DNA of 45,616 bases from Verrucomicrobiales bacterium (GTDB lineage: Bacteria > Verrucomicrobiota > Verrucomicrobiia > Limisphaerales > JAQGOV01), in assembly GCA_028293425.1 (NCBI GenBank), contig JAQGOV010000111.1:1-45616 (forward strand), given 5' to 3'. Shown piece by piece: positions 7,743 through 17,000 of the stretch; position 1 is the stretch's first letter, and the number at the start of each line of letters is the position of its first letter. A program made the translations under genes and the position numbers. The notes under the pieces are model-generated. The model did no database searches. It saw only the letters and a list, made by a program, of their open reading frames with translations, and was not told the origin of the DNA.

Positions 7743-7987
7743 GGTAAATTACCTCGCGTTCTTCCCGCGCGGTTCTTTCGTCGCGCGCTGGCCACCGATT
7801 GTTGGTTCCTCTGAAACCGCTCTGCAATCTCGTTTGTGCATTGCTCCTGCATTGCGTGGTTGCCCTTTTCCTAAAACTCACGGTTCTTTATGGCAAGTAC
7901 ATAATGCATTTTATTTTTTCACGCGAGCGAAGTTTTGAAGCGAAATTTTTCTGATCTGCCTCCCAAAAATCCAATTGATAAAGCAGA

Positions 7988-8013
7988 AAGCCGCTTCCGG
8001 AAGGAAGCGGCTT
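7988..8013 (-). terminator. Intrinsic terminator of the pilMNOPQ operon
   Basis: A perfect 11-bp stem (AAGCCGCTTCC/GGAAGCGGCTT) with a 4-nt loop lies 58 nt beyond the pilQ stop. On the minus strand it is followed by TCTGCTTTATC, a modest T-rich stretch. The stem strength and position after the last pil gene support a terminator for that operon. Confidence 0.7.
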
Positions 8014-8071
8014 GCATGAATTATTTACCTTTGGCTGCGCTGGAATTATCTTCCGGCGCGTTGAGCAAAAC

Positions 8072-9733
8072 CTATTCGACAGGCTTCGTCCAATCGTGAG
8101 CCTTGGCGCTGTCCCACGCGCTGGCGGGGGCTTCGGCGCGCTCAACATAACGTGTCTTCAGGAAGTCGCTTCCGCTGCTGGTGACATGGAAGGCGTCCTC
8201 TTCCAGGATAGTTGGGGTTAAGAAAATAAGCAGATTAGCTTTGTTCCGGCTCTTGCCTTCCTGCCGAAAAGCCCAGCCTATTCCTGGCAGGTCACCCAGG
8301 ATAGGAACCTTGGTGAAGCTTTTCGTTTGCGAATCGCTCAACATGCCGCCCATCACCAGGGTAGTTCCGCTCGGAACCATCACCGACGTTTCCATGCGGC
8401 GGACCGCATAAATGTTCGCCGTATTCAGAGTGCTGTTTAGAGTCTGGCTGTCCTTCGAATCGATGTTCGAAACTTCGGGTATGACTCGCATCGAAACATT
8501 CTTATCTGCGGCAATTCGCGGCGTGACATAAAGGATCGTTCCAAGGTTGGTATAGGTGACAGTTGCTCCAGCTGCTGAATTGGCTGAGCCGGGCGTTACC
8601 TGAAAAATCGGGAACGCCCTCGTGACCGACAACGTTGCCATCTGGTTATCCAGGGTGACTGCGCGCGGGGTTGAAAGCACTTCAGTGTCAGCATCTTTGT
8701 TCAGGAAGGAGAGCACCACATTTGCGCCGTCCGCATTGAGGAACGCCATTCCAGGGAAGAATCCGCTCATGCTATTCCAGGTCACTTTTGGTCCGCCGCC
8801 GAATACGGTGCTCGGAACGGCTGGCTCCGTGCGGCTTCCTGGAATCGCGACATCCGTGTTATTTCCAAACGCGACGTGCTGGTTTTGGAGCGTGCCCGTC
8901 CAATCTATGCCCTTGATGGTGCTGGGCGCCTTCGACGTTTCAAACAGCTTGGCTTCAATCAGAACTTGCTTGGTTGGGGAATCCAGCCGGTTAATTAAGC
9001 TGATCACATTATCTACCTCGCGTTCTGTGGTGGTCACGATGAGTTGGCTGGTGCGGCCGTCCGAGACCACTGTGCTGCGCGCGGACAGCGTGGACTTCAC
9101 CAGGATGACCAGGTTGGTCGGGTCGCTGTAGCGCAATTGCACGACTCTGGAAATTAACGGATCTTCCGCTTTTGGATCCTTGACGGTGATGCGGGCGATT
9201 TTTGACTTGGTATCCCTGACGAGAGTCAAATTATAATTTTCCAGCACCGCGTTCAACGCTTCCTGGGCTGTGACGTTTTCGAACCGGATGCTAATGGTGG
9301 GTTGGTTCGATGATGTCACCCGCGGGTCAAATTGGAAATTCAAGCTTGATTGGCGGGCCAGGTTTCGGATGGCATCAGTCAACGGTACATCCTCAATGAC
9401 GATCAAGGGCACCACATCATTGGGGCTGCCGGCCGAAGCTGTGTTTGCTGCAGCCGTCGCGACTGCCGTGCCTGTAGCCGTGTTTTGAGCAAGCGCGGGC
9501 TCGGCTGGTGTTGTCCCGTCTGCCGGCGCAGCCGGAGTGGGCGCTGCTGCTAATGCCGGAGCGCTCGCTGGCGCCTCGGATGGAGGCGTGGGAGCAGGGG
9601 CCGTGGCTGGAGTGGTCACTTCAGAAGGAGGCGAGGCTTTAGGCACCGCGTCCGGTGAAGTGCTTTTGTCCTGCGCTACGCCTGTCAGGCAGGCGGCGAG
9701 CAGGAGCATGAGGGATGTGGTTTTCATTTTCAT
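8072..9733 (-). CDS. pilQ: Type IV pilus secretin PilQ-like
   Basis: 553 residues. An N-terminal signal peptide (MKMKTTSLMLLLAACLTGVAQ) is followed by a Pro/Ala-rich linker to about residue 105. An N0/STN-like region (VPLIVIEDVPLTDAIRNLARQSSLNFQFDPR) and an N1/secretin_N domain come next. The C-terminal secretin domain contains VLIEAKLFE, LSTPRAVTLDNQMATL and the conserved VPILGDLPGIGWAF/LLIFLTPTIL end. Secretins form the outer-membrane channel for the pilus. It is the last gene of pilMNOPQ, 41 nt after pilP. AMIN domains common in proteobacterial PilQ are absent, so GspD-like use is possible, but the upstream PilM-P set favours a pilus. No clear ribosome site precedes either ATG (9733 or 9727). 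Confidence 0.88.
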   Translation of the reverse strand: MKMKTTSLMLLLAACLTGVAQDKSTSPDAVPKASPPSEVTTPATAPAPTPPSEAPASAPALAAAPTPAAPADGTTPAEPALAQNTATGTAVATAAANTASAGSPNDVVPLIVIEDVPLTDAIRNLARQSSLNFQFDPRVTSSNQPTISIRFENVTAQEALNAVLENYNLTLVRDTKSKIARITVKDPKAEDPLISRVVQLRYSDPTNLVILVKSTLSARSTVVSDGRTSQLIVTTTEREVDNVISLINRLDSPTKQVLIEAKLFETSKAPSTIKGIDWTGTLQNQHVAFGNNTDVAIPGSRTEPAVPSTVFGGGPKVTWNSMSGFFPGMAFLNADGANVVLSFLNKDADTEVLSTPRAVTLDNQMATLSVTRAFPIFQVTPGSANSAAGATVTYTNLGTILYVTPRIAADKNVSMRVIPEVSNIDSKDSQTLNSTLNTANIYAVRRMETSVMVPSGTTLVMGGMLSDSQTKSFTKVPILGDLPGIGWAFRQEGKSRNKANLLIFLTPTILEEDAFHVTSSGSDFLKTRYVERAEAPASAWDSAKAHDWTKPVE

Positions 9734-9774
9734 AGGTGAGATTTAAATTCGTTGCGGATGAGTTATTGCGCTGC

Positions 9775-10206
9775 TTAACGAGGAGACAGGAGGAGTTCCC
9801 GGTCAATTCCATTGATTCGGATCAAGACCGATTTGTCTTTAATTTCGATGCATTTCACCCGGACACTTTGGCCTTTGGCCTTAAGCTCGCCTTCCTCGCC
9901 CACTTCAAACGTGCGATTGTTGATGATGGCGAGCCGCCTGGAACTGGTTCCAGAGACTCCCTTCAACAAGAGGTCCGGGGTATTTTCAACGATGGCAATA
10001 ACCTCTTTGAGCTGAGGCCCTCGGCGAGTGGAGCGAGGGAAAAATGGGTCCTTTCCAACAGACACATCATCAATGAAAAGAGACTTGGGAAGGGCAGTCG
10101 CCTCTTGCGCCGGGGCTGGGGCCTGGGCAGCGTCAGTTCTGAAACCGACAAAGAACAGGAGCAGGAGCCAAAAACAGGTTTGCGGCAGTGTTGCGCTATT
10201 TCGCAT
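9775..10206 (-). CDS. pilP: PilP-like pilus alignment protein
   Basis: 143 residues, between pilO and pilQ. A signal peptide (CFWLLLLFFVGFRTDAAQA) is followed by a short linker, the motif VGKDPFFP that is typical of PilP/GspC-like proteins, and a small beta domain (LLLKGVSGTSSRRLAIINNRTFEVGEEGEL) resembling the PilP/GspC homology region. In other bacteria PilP links the inner-membrane PilN/PilO to the PilQ secretin in the periplasm. No lipobox cysteine is seen after the signal peptide, unlike lipoprotein PilP of proteobacteria. The call depends on motif plus gene order. Confidence 0.72.
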   Translation of the reverse strand: MRNSATLPQTCFWLLLLFFVGFRTDAAQAPAPAQEATALPKSLFIDDVSVGKDPFFPRSTRRGPQLKEVIAIVENTPDLLLKGVSGTSSRRLAIINNRTFEVGEEGELKAKGQSVRVKCIEIKDKSVLIRINGIDRELLLSPR

Positions 10207-10215
10207 AGATTTTAA

Positions 10216-10821
10216 TCAATGATTGTTCGGATTGATCAGGGTCACGATCTCCATCTTGAACGACAGTTTTTCAGCGTCCGCCGGTGTTTTCAGGTTGGCG
10301 ACTGGGCTGGCGGCGCTGTTGCCCATCGGGTCAATCTCCAGGTTTTGCAGGCGCGTGTAAGGAAAGGCATTCTCAAAGTCAGCCACCAGTTTTCCCAGGT
10401 CATGAAAATGCGCGGAGCCGCGCACGGTGAAAATGGCGGCCCTGTAAGGAAATTTTGGCAAAATACCCACCTCGGCAGTGACTTCACGGCTGAACTGCGG
10501 GATGTCCACTCCTCGTCCGACGCAGAACTTGGTCATGGTCTGAATAATCCACGAATACATGTCACCCGAAGCCATTCCATCCTCGATTATCTTGAGCTTC
10601 GCTTCCATCACATCCGCGCTCTTTTTGACCTCGGCCGCCGAACCCACCAACCGCTCGGCGCTGGTCACTTTCATCCTTTGATCCACAATTTGCTTGCCGA
10701 TATTATCAAGGCTCTTGCGCTGGTTGTTGACTAGGCCGTACCAAACGGCTGCCAGACATGCCGCGGTGCCAAGGACCACCAGGATCAGCCGGTCACGTTT
10801 TTCTTTGGGTAAATGTTTCAT
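10216..10821 (-). CDS. pilO: PilO-like inner-membrane pilus assembly protein
   Basis: 201 residues: a short cytoplasmic start (MKHLPKEKRDR), one transmembrane helix (about 12-30), a coiled coil (about 33-80) and a ferredoxin-like periplasmic domain (about 85-195). This is the PilO/GspM architecture. It dimerises with PilN in the alignment subcomplex. Its ATG follows the pilN stop directly (TAACATG), and pilP begins 9 nt after its end. Sequence identity to known PilO is low by eye, so gene order carries much of the weight. Confidence 0.72.
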   Translation of the reverse strand: MKHLPKEKRDRLILVVLGTAACLAAVWYGLVNNQRKSLDNIGKQIVDQRMKVTSAERLVGSAAEVKKSADVMEAKLKIIEDGMASGDMYSWIIQTMTKFCVGRGVDIPQFSREVTAEVGILPKFPYRAAIFTVRGSAHFHDLGKLVADFENAFPYTRLQNLEIDPMGNSAASPVANLKTPADAEKLSFKMEIVTLINPNNH

Positions 10822-10822
10822 G

Positions 10823-11488
10823 TTACCGCACCTTTTCCGCGAACGAACATTGTAAGCTGAATTTCACAAATGGATTGCGCCGGTTGCCATCTGCTTGCGG
10901 CGCCGAGAGGCTCAGGAGCAGCACTCCGTTTGTTTTTTGGAGGTTGTCCTGAAAAAATGGTTGAGTGGAGATGCTTGCTTTATAGCGGCTGTGGCCTGCC
11001 AATTGGCTGCTGGAGTCTATCGCGTCAATGATCATGCTGATTCTCTCGGTCGAACTCGCCCGGGTGCCTGGTCTGCTCTCCTTTGGTTTCACCTCGTCCA
11101 CCACCGCGTAGCTCTGCTCGGTCTTGATGTGCATCACTTGCACATCTTCTATCCCGGTGAGCGTCTGCTGGAAGGCATTCAGCGCGTTGCCCCACAAGAA
11201 GCGGTTGGTCGCCATTTGGTTCAGCGCCGCAATCTTTTCCTCGGCTTCCACTGCTTTGCGACGCACATCCACGGTCGTCTGGTAGCTTGTCTCGATCTTT
11301 TTCCAACTGGATTCCAAGGCATTCAGTTCGCCCTTGGAACGCAGGATTTTTAATTGCACGCTGCTGCTGAAGAGCAATGCTCCCGCGACTAAAATGACAG
11401 CCCCCAGGATGGCTCGTTTCACCGGGTCCTTTCGGCGCGCTTCCTCTGTCGCCTGGGCTTCCGCCAGCAAGTTGATTTTTATTGGCAT
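10823..11488 (-). CDS. pilN: PilN-like inner-membrane pilus assembly protein
   Basis: 221 residues from ATG 11488, which follows the pilM stop by one base (TAATATG); the track start at 11515 is inside pilM. The N-terminus MPIKINLLAEA matches the conserved INLL motif by which PilN tails bind the groove of PilM. One transmembrane helix (about 30-48), a coiled coil and a periplasmic domain follow, the normal PilN plan. Acts with PilM, PilO and PilP to connect the cytoplasmic motor platform to the secretin. Tight packing implies translational coupling with pilM. Confidence 0.82.
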   Translation of the reverse strand: MPIKINLLAEAQATEEARRKDPVKRAILGAVILVAGALLFSSSVQLKILRSKGELNALESSWKKIETSYQTTVDVRRKAVEAEEKIAALNQMATNRFLWGNALNAFQQTLTGIEDVQVMHIKTEQSYAVVDEVKPKESRPGTRASSTERISMIIDAIDSSSQLAGHSRYKASISTQPFFQDNLQKTNGVLLLSLSAPQADGNRRNPFVKFSLQCSFAEKVR

Positions 11489-11489
11489 A

Positions 11490-12575
11490 TTAGAAAAGGG
11501 ATGTAGCTGCTCCAATCGCGACCGTCAACTGGGGGGCGATATGCTCAATCTCGCCCATCTTTTCGGGGGAAAGAGCCAGTTCCAAAAAGCGAGCCGAGTT
11601 CCAGCTTTTGCAGGGAACCATCAATTCATTCTGCAGGCATTGCACGACAAGTTCGCCTCGAGCCGAACCGCCGGAGAGGAATACCTGCGTCACCGTTTTG
11701 TCATTCTGGTGCTCGAAAAAGTCAATTGAAGCCCGCAATTCTCTCCCCAGGGGATTCAGCACTGTCTCCAGGTTTTGCTGGACTTCGCTCGGCATGCCAA
11801 CTTTGATTCCATCGGCCTCGGCATAGCTGATGTTCAAGGCTTCAGCCAGTCCGGCGGTAATACGGTCCCCTCCCAGGGCCACCACTCTGTGAAGCATCAT
11901 TTCTCCGGCGCTTAAAATGGTGATCGTGGTGTTCTTAAATCCAATGTCCACAAGCGCAACCACCTCTTTTGCAAAATTCTCCGGCTCGCAAATTTCGAAC
12001 GCATTGGCCGGTCCGAGCAGCCCTGGGATTACTGTGTCCGCAATGAGACCGGCATTTTTCACCGCGGCCGCCAGGTTGTCCACAATCTGCCGTTTTGCGC
12101 CGCCCACCATCACCCGCATTTTGGGGGTGGCAGAGGCTCTTGCTTCCGAGGATTTATCTGCGTTTGAAACTTTAGTCTGGCTCAGGGGCAGGCAATAACA
12201 GTCAAAGACATGATCCGAAAGGTCCTGCTGCAAGTATGTCTTCGAATTGAACTTGAGCATTTGTCGGATATCCGAGACTGGCATCAACGGCACCTCCACC
12301 TGGCGCAGAAGAGATTCGGTGACTCCCAAAGCGAGCGTCACTTGTTTGACCCGGCTTGCTTTCAAATCGTGTGCGACTGCCTTAAGATGTTCCGTAAGCG
12401 CCTCGGGAGTTGGAGCTTTGTCGCTCCCCGGTGTGTCCAGGATAGTGTAGTTGACCAAACAGAAGCGCTCTCCCTTACGTTGCAGGTGCACCGCTTTGGT
12501 GGTTCTCGTACCCAGATCTATGGCTACAATCTGGTCACGCTTCTTTGTCTGGCTGCTTAAAAATGGCAAACCCAT
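11490..12575 (-). CDS. pilM: Type IV pilus assembly ATPase-fold protein PilM
   Basis: 361 residues from ATG 12575. The actin/FtsA-like fold is evident from VAIDLGTRTTKAV (phosphate 1), VALVDIGFKNTTITIL (phosphate 2) and the C-terminal VFLSGGSARGELV (adenosine) motifs. LGVTESLLRQVEVPLMP is typical of PilM. It binds the PilN tail on the cytoplasmic side. The track extends the frame to 12950, but those 125 residues look unlike PilM and would put the sigma-54 promoter at 12597-12613 inside the gene, so the shorter start is preferred. First gene of the five-gene pil operon. Confidence 0.88.
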   Translation of the reverse strand: MGLPFLSSQTKKRDQIVAIDLGTRTTKAVHLQRKGERFCLVNYTILDTPGSDKAPTPEALTEHLKAVAHDLKASRVKQVTLALGVTESLLRQVEVPLMPVSDIRQMLKFNSKTYLQQDLSDHVFDCYCLPLSQTKVSNADKSSEARASATPKMRVMVGGAKRQIVDNLAAAVKNAGLIADTVIPGLLGPANAFEICEPENFAKEVVALVDIGFKNTTITILSAGEMMLHRVVALGGDRITAGLAEALNISYAEADGIKVGMPSEVQQNLETVLNPLGRELRASIDFFEHQNDKTVTQVFLSGGSARGELVVQCLQNELMVPCKSWNSARFLELALSPEKMGEIEHIAPQLTVAIGAATSLF

Positions 12576-12596
12576 AATTTTTCGAACTTCAGGTTT

Positions 12597-12613
12597 AGCA
12601 GAACAAGTGCCAA
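12597..12613 (-). promoter_or_regulatory. Sigma-54 (-24/-12) promoter of pilMNOPQ
   Basis: The minus strand reads TTGGCACTTGTTCTGCT. Against the consensus YTGGCACGNNNNTTGCW only two positions differ, and the invariant GG and GC are exactly 10 nt apart. Transcription would start about 12 nt past the GC, roughly 11 nt before the pilM ATG. This suggests that pilM-Q is activated by an NtrC-family protein, for which the regulator at 2250-3683 is the nearest candidate. Confidence 0.65.
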
Positions 12614-13002
12614 TAAAGGACGCTTGCGCTCGCTGCGTGTCATTGGATAGGTCATTAACGCGATTTCCTTGCACTGCGAAATCCATGCCAGCTTTCAAAT
12701 GTTTCCGAATTGCGTCTTTATGCTGGGTTTTGATGTTATCCAAGCTCTTGCCTGCAGTATCACTTTTGCCGCTAGGAGCTTTCAGGCTCGGCAAATCCTT
12801 CTCGCTTATGCCGCAAGGCAGCTCGACTCTGTCCCGGGCGGGACACAGTTTCCAATTACTAGACACAAGGGCTGGACAATATTTGGAAGGCTGAAGTCTG
12901 GAAATCCGTTCGAACCGTGTGTCGGATTCACTTTGTCTTTGAAAAACCAAAGCGCACTTCCTGAGGTGCAGTCTTTGCCTAAACCTGATACCATCGCTTT
13001 CG
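12614..13002 (+). other. Divergent intergenic region between pilM and the lytic transglycosylase
   Basis: About 390 nt with open frames on both strands that have no recognisable protein features. They include the upstream extension of pilM and a + frame at 12451-12894. It should hold activator sites for the sigma-54 promoter and the promoter of the transglycosylase gene. I see no clear enhancer palindrome. Confidence 0.4.
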
Positions 13003-13905
13003 ATGGATGCGCGAACAAAATGGATGCTGGTTTTAAGCTTTTGCTTTTCCTTCGCTGTCCGCGCTCCGGCTCAGGATACCGTCCAGGCGGATGAGCTTCT
13101 GGATTCGGTGCAAAACTGGGTGCAGGAGAACGTGGACAACGATGTCTGGGATGCCCTGGGCCTCGATCAATCACGTGTTCAGCAGTTTATGGTTGAACTA
13201 CAAAGGCGCTTTCAGGGTCAGGACGTTTACGAATTGGGCAACCTGCAACAGACCGCTACCCAGCTTATTCCCGTGCTGCGGAAATTTGAGGAAACCCAGC
13301 CTTATGCGCTCTGGCTTCAATCCCATTTGGATTACCTCACGACAGCCAATGAACTGCGTCGACAGGCCAGGCCCGGCACGAATGCGCCCCCTCCCACCGC
13401 CCAACTCCAGCGCCGGGTTTGGGTACGGGAACTGGAAAGCCGGCCTTTGCCCCCAAAGGCCCAAAGCCTGATGCCCAGGCTGAAACCGGTTTTTCGGGGT
13501 GAAAGTGTTCCGCAGGAATTGGCTTGGCTGGCCGAAGTCGAATCCTCTTTTAATCCCTTGGCACGAAGTCCAGCCGGCGCGGTCGGTCTGTTTCAGCTCA
13601 TGCCCGCGACCGCCAGGCGATTCAAGCTTTCCACCTCGCCGCGGGACGAACGTCTGGATCCGGAGAAGAGCGCAAGAGCGGCAGCTAATTACTTGCGTTT
13701 GCTCCACACTCGCTTCGGCGACTGGCGGCTCGCTTTGGCCGCCTACAATAGTGGGGAACAGCGTGTGAACAACCTGCTGAGGTCCAGTAAAACCCGCTCC
13801 TTTGACGCTATTGCTTCCAGGCTCCCGGCCGAAACGCAAATGTATGTGCCCAAGTTCGAAGCGGTTCTCCTCCGCCGCGAAGGCAAAACCCTCATCAACC
13901 TTTGA
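13003..13905 (+). CDS. Secreted lytic murein transglycosylase (SLT domain)
   Basis: 300 residues. A signal peptide (KWMLVLSFCFSFAVRAPAQ) is followed by a helical region. The C-terminal SLT domain (about 168-285) has catalytic Glu180 in EVESSFNP, then SPAGAVGLFQLMPATARRF and ALAAYNSGEQRV, which are the family's substrate-cleft motifs. It cleaves peptidoglycan glycan strands in the periplasm with formation of 1,6-anhydromuramic ends. No LysM repeats are present. It is divergent from the pil operon; a role in opening the wall for pilus assembly is possible but inferred only from position. Confidence 0.87.
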   Translation: MDARTKWMLVLSFCFSFAVRAPAQDTVQADELLDSVQNWVQENVDNDVWDALGLDQSRVQQFMVELQRRFQGQDVYELGNLQQTATQLIPVLRKFEETQPYALWLQSHLDYLTTANELRRQARPGTNAPPPTAQLQRRVWVRELESRPLPPKAQSLMPRLKPVFRGESVPQELAWLAEVESSFNPLARSPAGAVGLFQLMPATARRFKLSTSPRDERLDPEKSARAAANYLRLLHTRFGDWRLALAAYNSGEQRVNNLLRSSKTRSFDAIASRLPAETQMYVPKFEAVLLRREGKTLINL

Positions 13906-13917
13906 ACCTCCTGATAG

Positions 13918-15129
<1,212 letters not shown>

Positions 15130-15136
15130 TCCATTT

Positions 15137-16585
15137 ATGCGGCGAGTCATTTCAGGCGGTCGGGGGTTATGGCTTGGATGGGTCTCTTTGCTCCTTTGCT
15201 TGCTTTCAATCTTCCAAACCCGGGCCGAAGAACCTCTCCTCTTGGAGGTGGATTTTGCAAGAACAAATCAGCCTTTCCGCCCCCTCCACGGGGTGAATAA
15301 AGGCCCCGACGTTGCCGGAGGGATATTTAACCTCACCGAAGCGCAACGCCAGCTTGGAATCCCTTTTACCCGCCTGCACGACTGCCATTGGCCCGTCCCG
15401 GATGTGGTGGATATTCACGTGGTTTTTCCGCGTGTGGACGCGGATGCCTCAAGCCCGGCGAGCTTTGATTTCGCGCGGACGGATGATTACGTGGCCGCGG
15501 TGCGGCAGACTGGCGCAAAAATTATTTACCGTCTCGGCGAGAGCATCGAGCACACCAGGGTCAAAAGGTTCGTCCATCCTCCGGCGGCCCTGGACCATTG
15601 GGCGGATGTTTGTCTCGGAGTTATCCGGCATTACAACGAAGGTTGGGCAAAAGGCTTCCGATACGACATTCAATATTGGGAAATCTGGAACGAGCCTGAG
15701 AATCGTCCCTCCATGTGGAGCGGCACGGATGAGGACTACCTCCGGCTTTACAAGGTAGCCGCGCGGAAAATTAAATCTGCCTGCCCGAACCTCAAAGTGG
15801 GCGGCCCCGCGCTCGGCTACTCTGGGCAATTCAAGAATGGGCGTTTTGAACCGTCGGCATTCCTGCTCGCATTCCTCGCAATGTGCAAAAAGGAAAGCTT
15901 GCCCCTCGATTTCTTATCCTGGCACTGCTATACCGCCGATCTTTCTGAACTGGTGCAACGCTCAAAAGCCATTCGTCAGTTGCTTGACCAACACGGATTC
16001 CGGCAAACCGAAAGCCATTTAAATGAATGGAATTATCTCCCGAATAATTCCTGGAAGCCGCTTTCAAAATCAGCCGGACCAGAGGCGAGAGAACGCTGCT
16101 ACGGAGAAATGTCAGGGCCGGCGGGCGCCTCGTTTATTGCGGCCGCTTTGCTCGAATTGCAGGATGCCCCAATCGACGTTTGCAACCTCTTCCATGGGGA
16201 AGTAGGGGGTTTCGGATTATTTTCGGAGAATGGCGTCCCTGCTCATAACTATTATGCATTGCGAGCTTTTGATGCCTTGGTGACGTCAGGAACTCGCGTG
16301 TGGGTGCGGGGAGCGTTGGCCGGGCGTCTCGCTGCAGGTGCGGGAATTTCCACAACCAATGCGGTTCTCTTGCTCAGCAACTTTTCGGATGAGCATTCCT
16401 CCTGCGAAGTTGTTTTGCGCAACCTTCCTTGGGGCACGGAAGCGTCATTCGAGGCGCGTCGCATCGACGCCCATTCCCGGTGGCAGCCAGCAGAGCAGGG
16501 GATGGCTGCTGGTCGTTTGCAGATCATCCTAAAGAAGAACTCGGTCGCACTGGTTGAGTTGAGGCCGAAACGTGGTGCTCAGTGA
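15137..16585 (+). CDS. Secreted GH39-like glycoside hydrolase
   Basis: 482 residues from ATG 15137, 7 nt after tgt; the longer frame from 15017 lies inside tgt. A signal peptide (RRVISGGRGLWLGWVSLLLCLLSIFQTRAEE) precedes a TIM-barrel domain. The acid/base candidate is Glu186 in YWEIWNEPENRP, as in clan GH-A, and the nucleophile candidate is Glu297 in SHLNEWNY. A C-terminal beta domain (about 400-480) follows, as in GH39 beta-xylosidases. The barrel pattern NLKVGGPALG also fits GH39. Likely acts on plant-type or exopolysaccharide xylosides or iduronides in the periplasm or outside; the substrate cannot be set from sequence. A GH5 or GH30 relative is the alternative. Confidence 0.75.
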   Translation: MRRVISGGRGLWLGWVSLLLCLLSIFQTRAEEPLLLEVDFARTNQPFRPLHGVNKGPDVAGGIFNLTEAQRQLGIPFTRLHDCHWPVPDVVDIHVVFPRVDADASSPASFDFARTDDYVAAVRQTGAKIIYRLGESIEHTRVKRFVHPPAALDHWADVCLGVIRHYNEGWAKGFRYDIQYWEIWNEPENRPSMWSGTDEDYLRLYKVAARKIKSACPNLKVGGPALGYSGQFKNGRFEPSAFLLAFLAMCKKESLPLDFLSWHCYTADLSELVQRSKAIRQLLDQHGFRQTESHLNEWNYLPNNSWKPLSKSAGPEARERCYGEMSGPAGASFIAAALLELQDAPIDVCNLFHGEVGGFGLFSENGVPAHNYYALRAFDALVTSGTRVWVRGALAGRLAAGAGISTTNAVLLLSNFSDEHSSCEVVLRNLPWGTEASFEARRIDAHSRWQPAEQGMAAGRLQIILKKNSVALVELRPKRGAQ

Positions 16586-16599
16586 TTTGCCCAAACGGC

Positions 16600-16941
16600 T
16601 CACAGCAGTCTTCCGGCATAAGCAGCGACTTGGGGCGGCAACTCCAGCTTTTTGTTGAGCAGATGTTCCCGTGCCAAGGTAGTTAACCACTCTCGGGATG
16701 TAGTCACGCTGTGGACAATCAGAAAAACCCTCTCTCCCTCCCTCTGGAGTTCATAGCGGGTCAGTTGAATTTCCACAGGATGGTTTTCACCCTTTAAGTC
16801 GAGCACCACCGCGGCGGATTTATCGGCGGAGTTGAGCTTCAAACTCGTGGCTTTGCCGTAAGGCTGAAGCAGTGAGTTGTTCAGCATTGGCAACGCCATG
16901 CTTTCCACCATCCGGTCCTTCGAATCTGAAAAGAATCCCAT
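16600..16941 (-). CDS. Conserved-looking hypothetical protein, 113 aa
   Basis: Not recognised. From ATG 16941 (GGGA about 9 nt upstream) it encodes MGFFSDSKDRMVESMALPMLNN, then an alternating hydrophobic pattern (AAVVLDLKGENHPVEIQLTRYEL) that suggests a small beta-sheet domain. No signal peptide or membrane helix. The track start at 16989 adds 16 residues with no support. It lies 59 nt downstream of the UbiB-family gene on the same strand and convergent with the GH39-like gene (14-nt gap), so it probably shares the kinase transcript. Confidence 0.6.
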   Translation of the reverse strand: MGFFSDSKDRMVESMALPMLNNSLLQPYGKATSLKLNSADKSAAVVLDLKGENHPVEIQLTRYELQREGERVFLIVHSVTTSREWLTTLAREHLLNKKLELPPQVAAYAGRLL

Positions 16942-17000
16942 GTGTTTTGTATCCCGGCACAATTTGGCCTTTGCCTGCCACTGAGGCAAGTCTCGAAGTC

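Noticed and set aside
7696-7881. 83-residue version of the lysine-rich ORF
   Set aside because: The strong Shine-Dalgarno serves the inner ATG, and the upstream residues look like translated intergenic DNA.
12576-12950. N-terminal extension of pilM in the ORF track (start at 12950)
   Set aside because: The 125 extra residues lack PilM features, and the sigma-54 promoter lies within them; the ATG at 12575 gives the normal PilM length.
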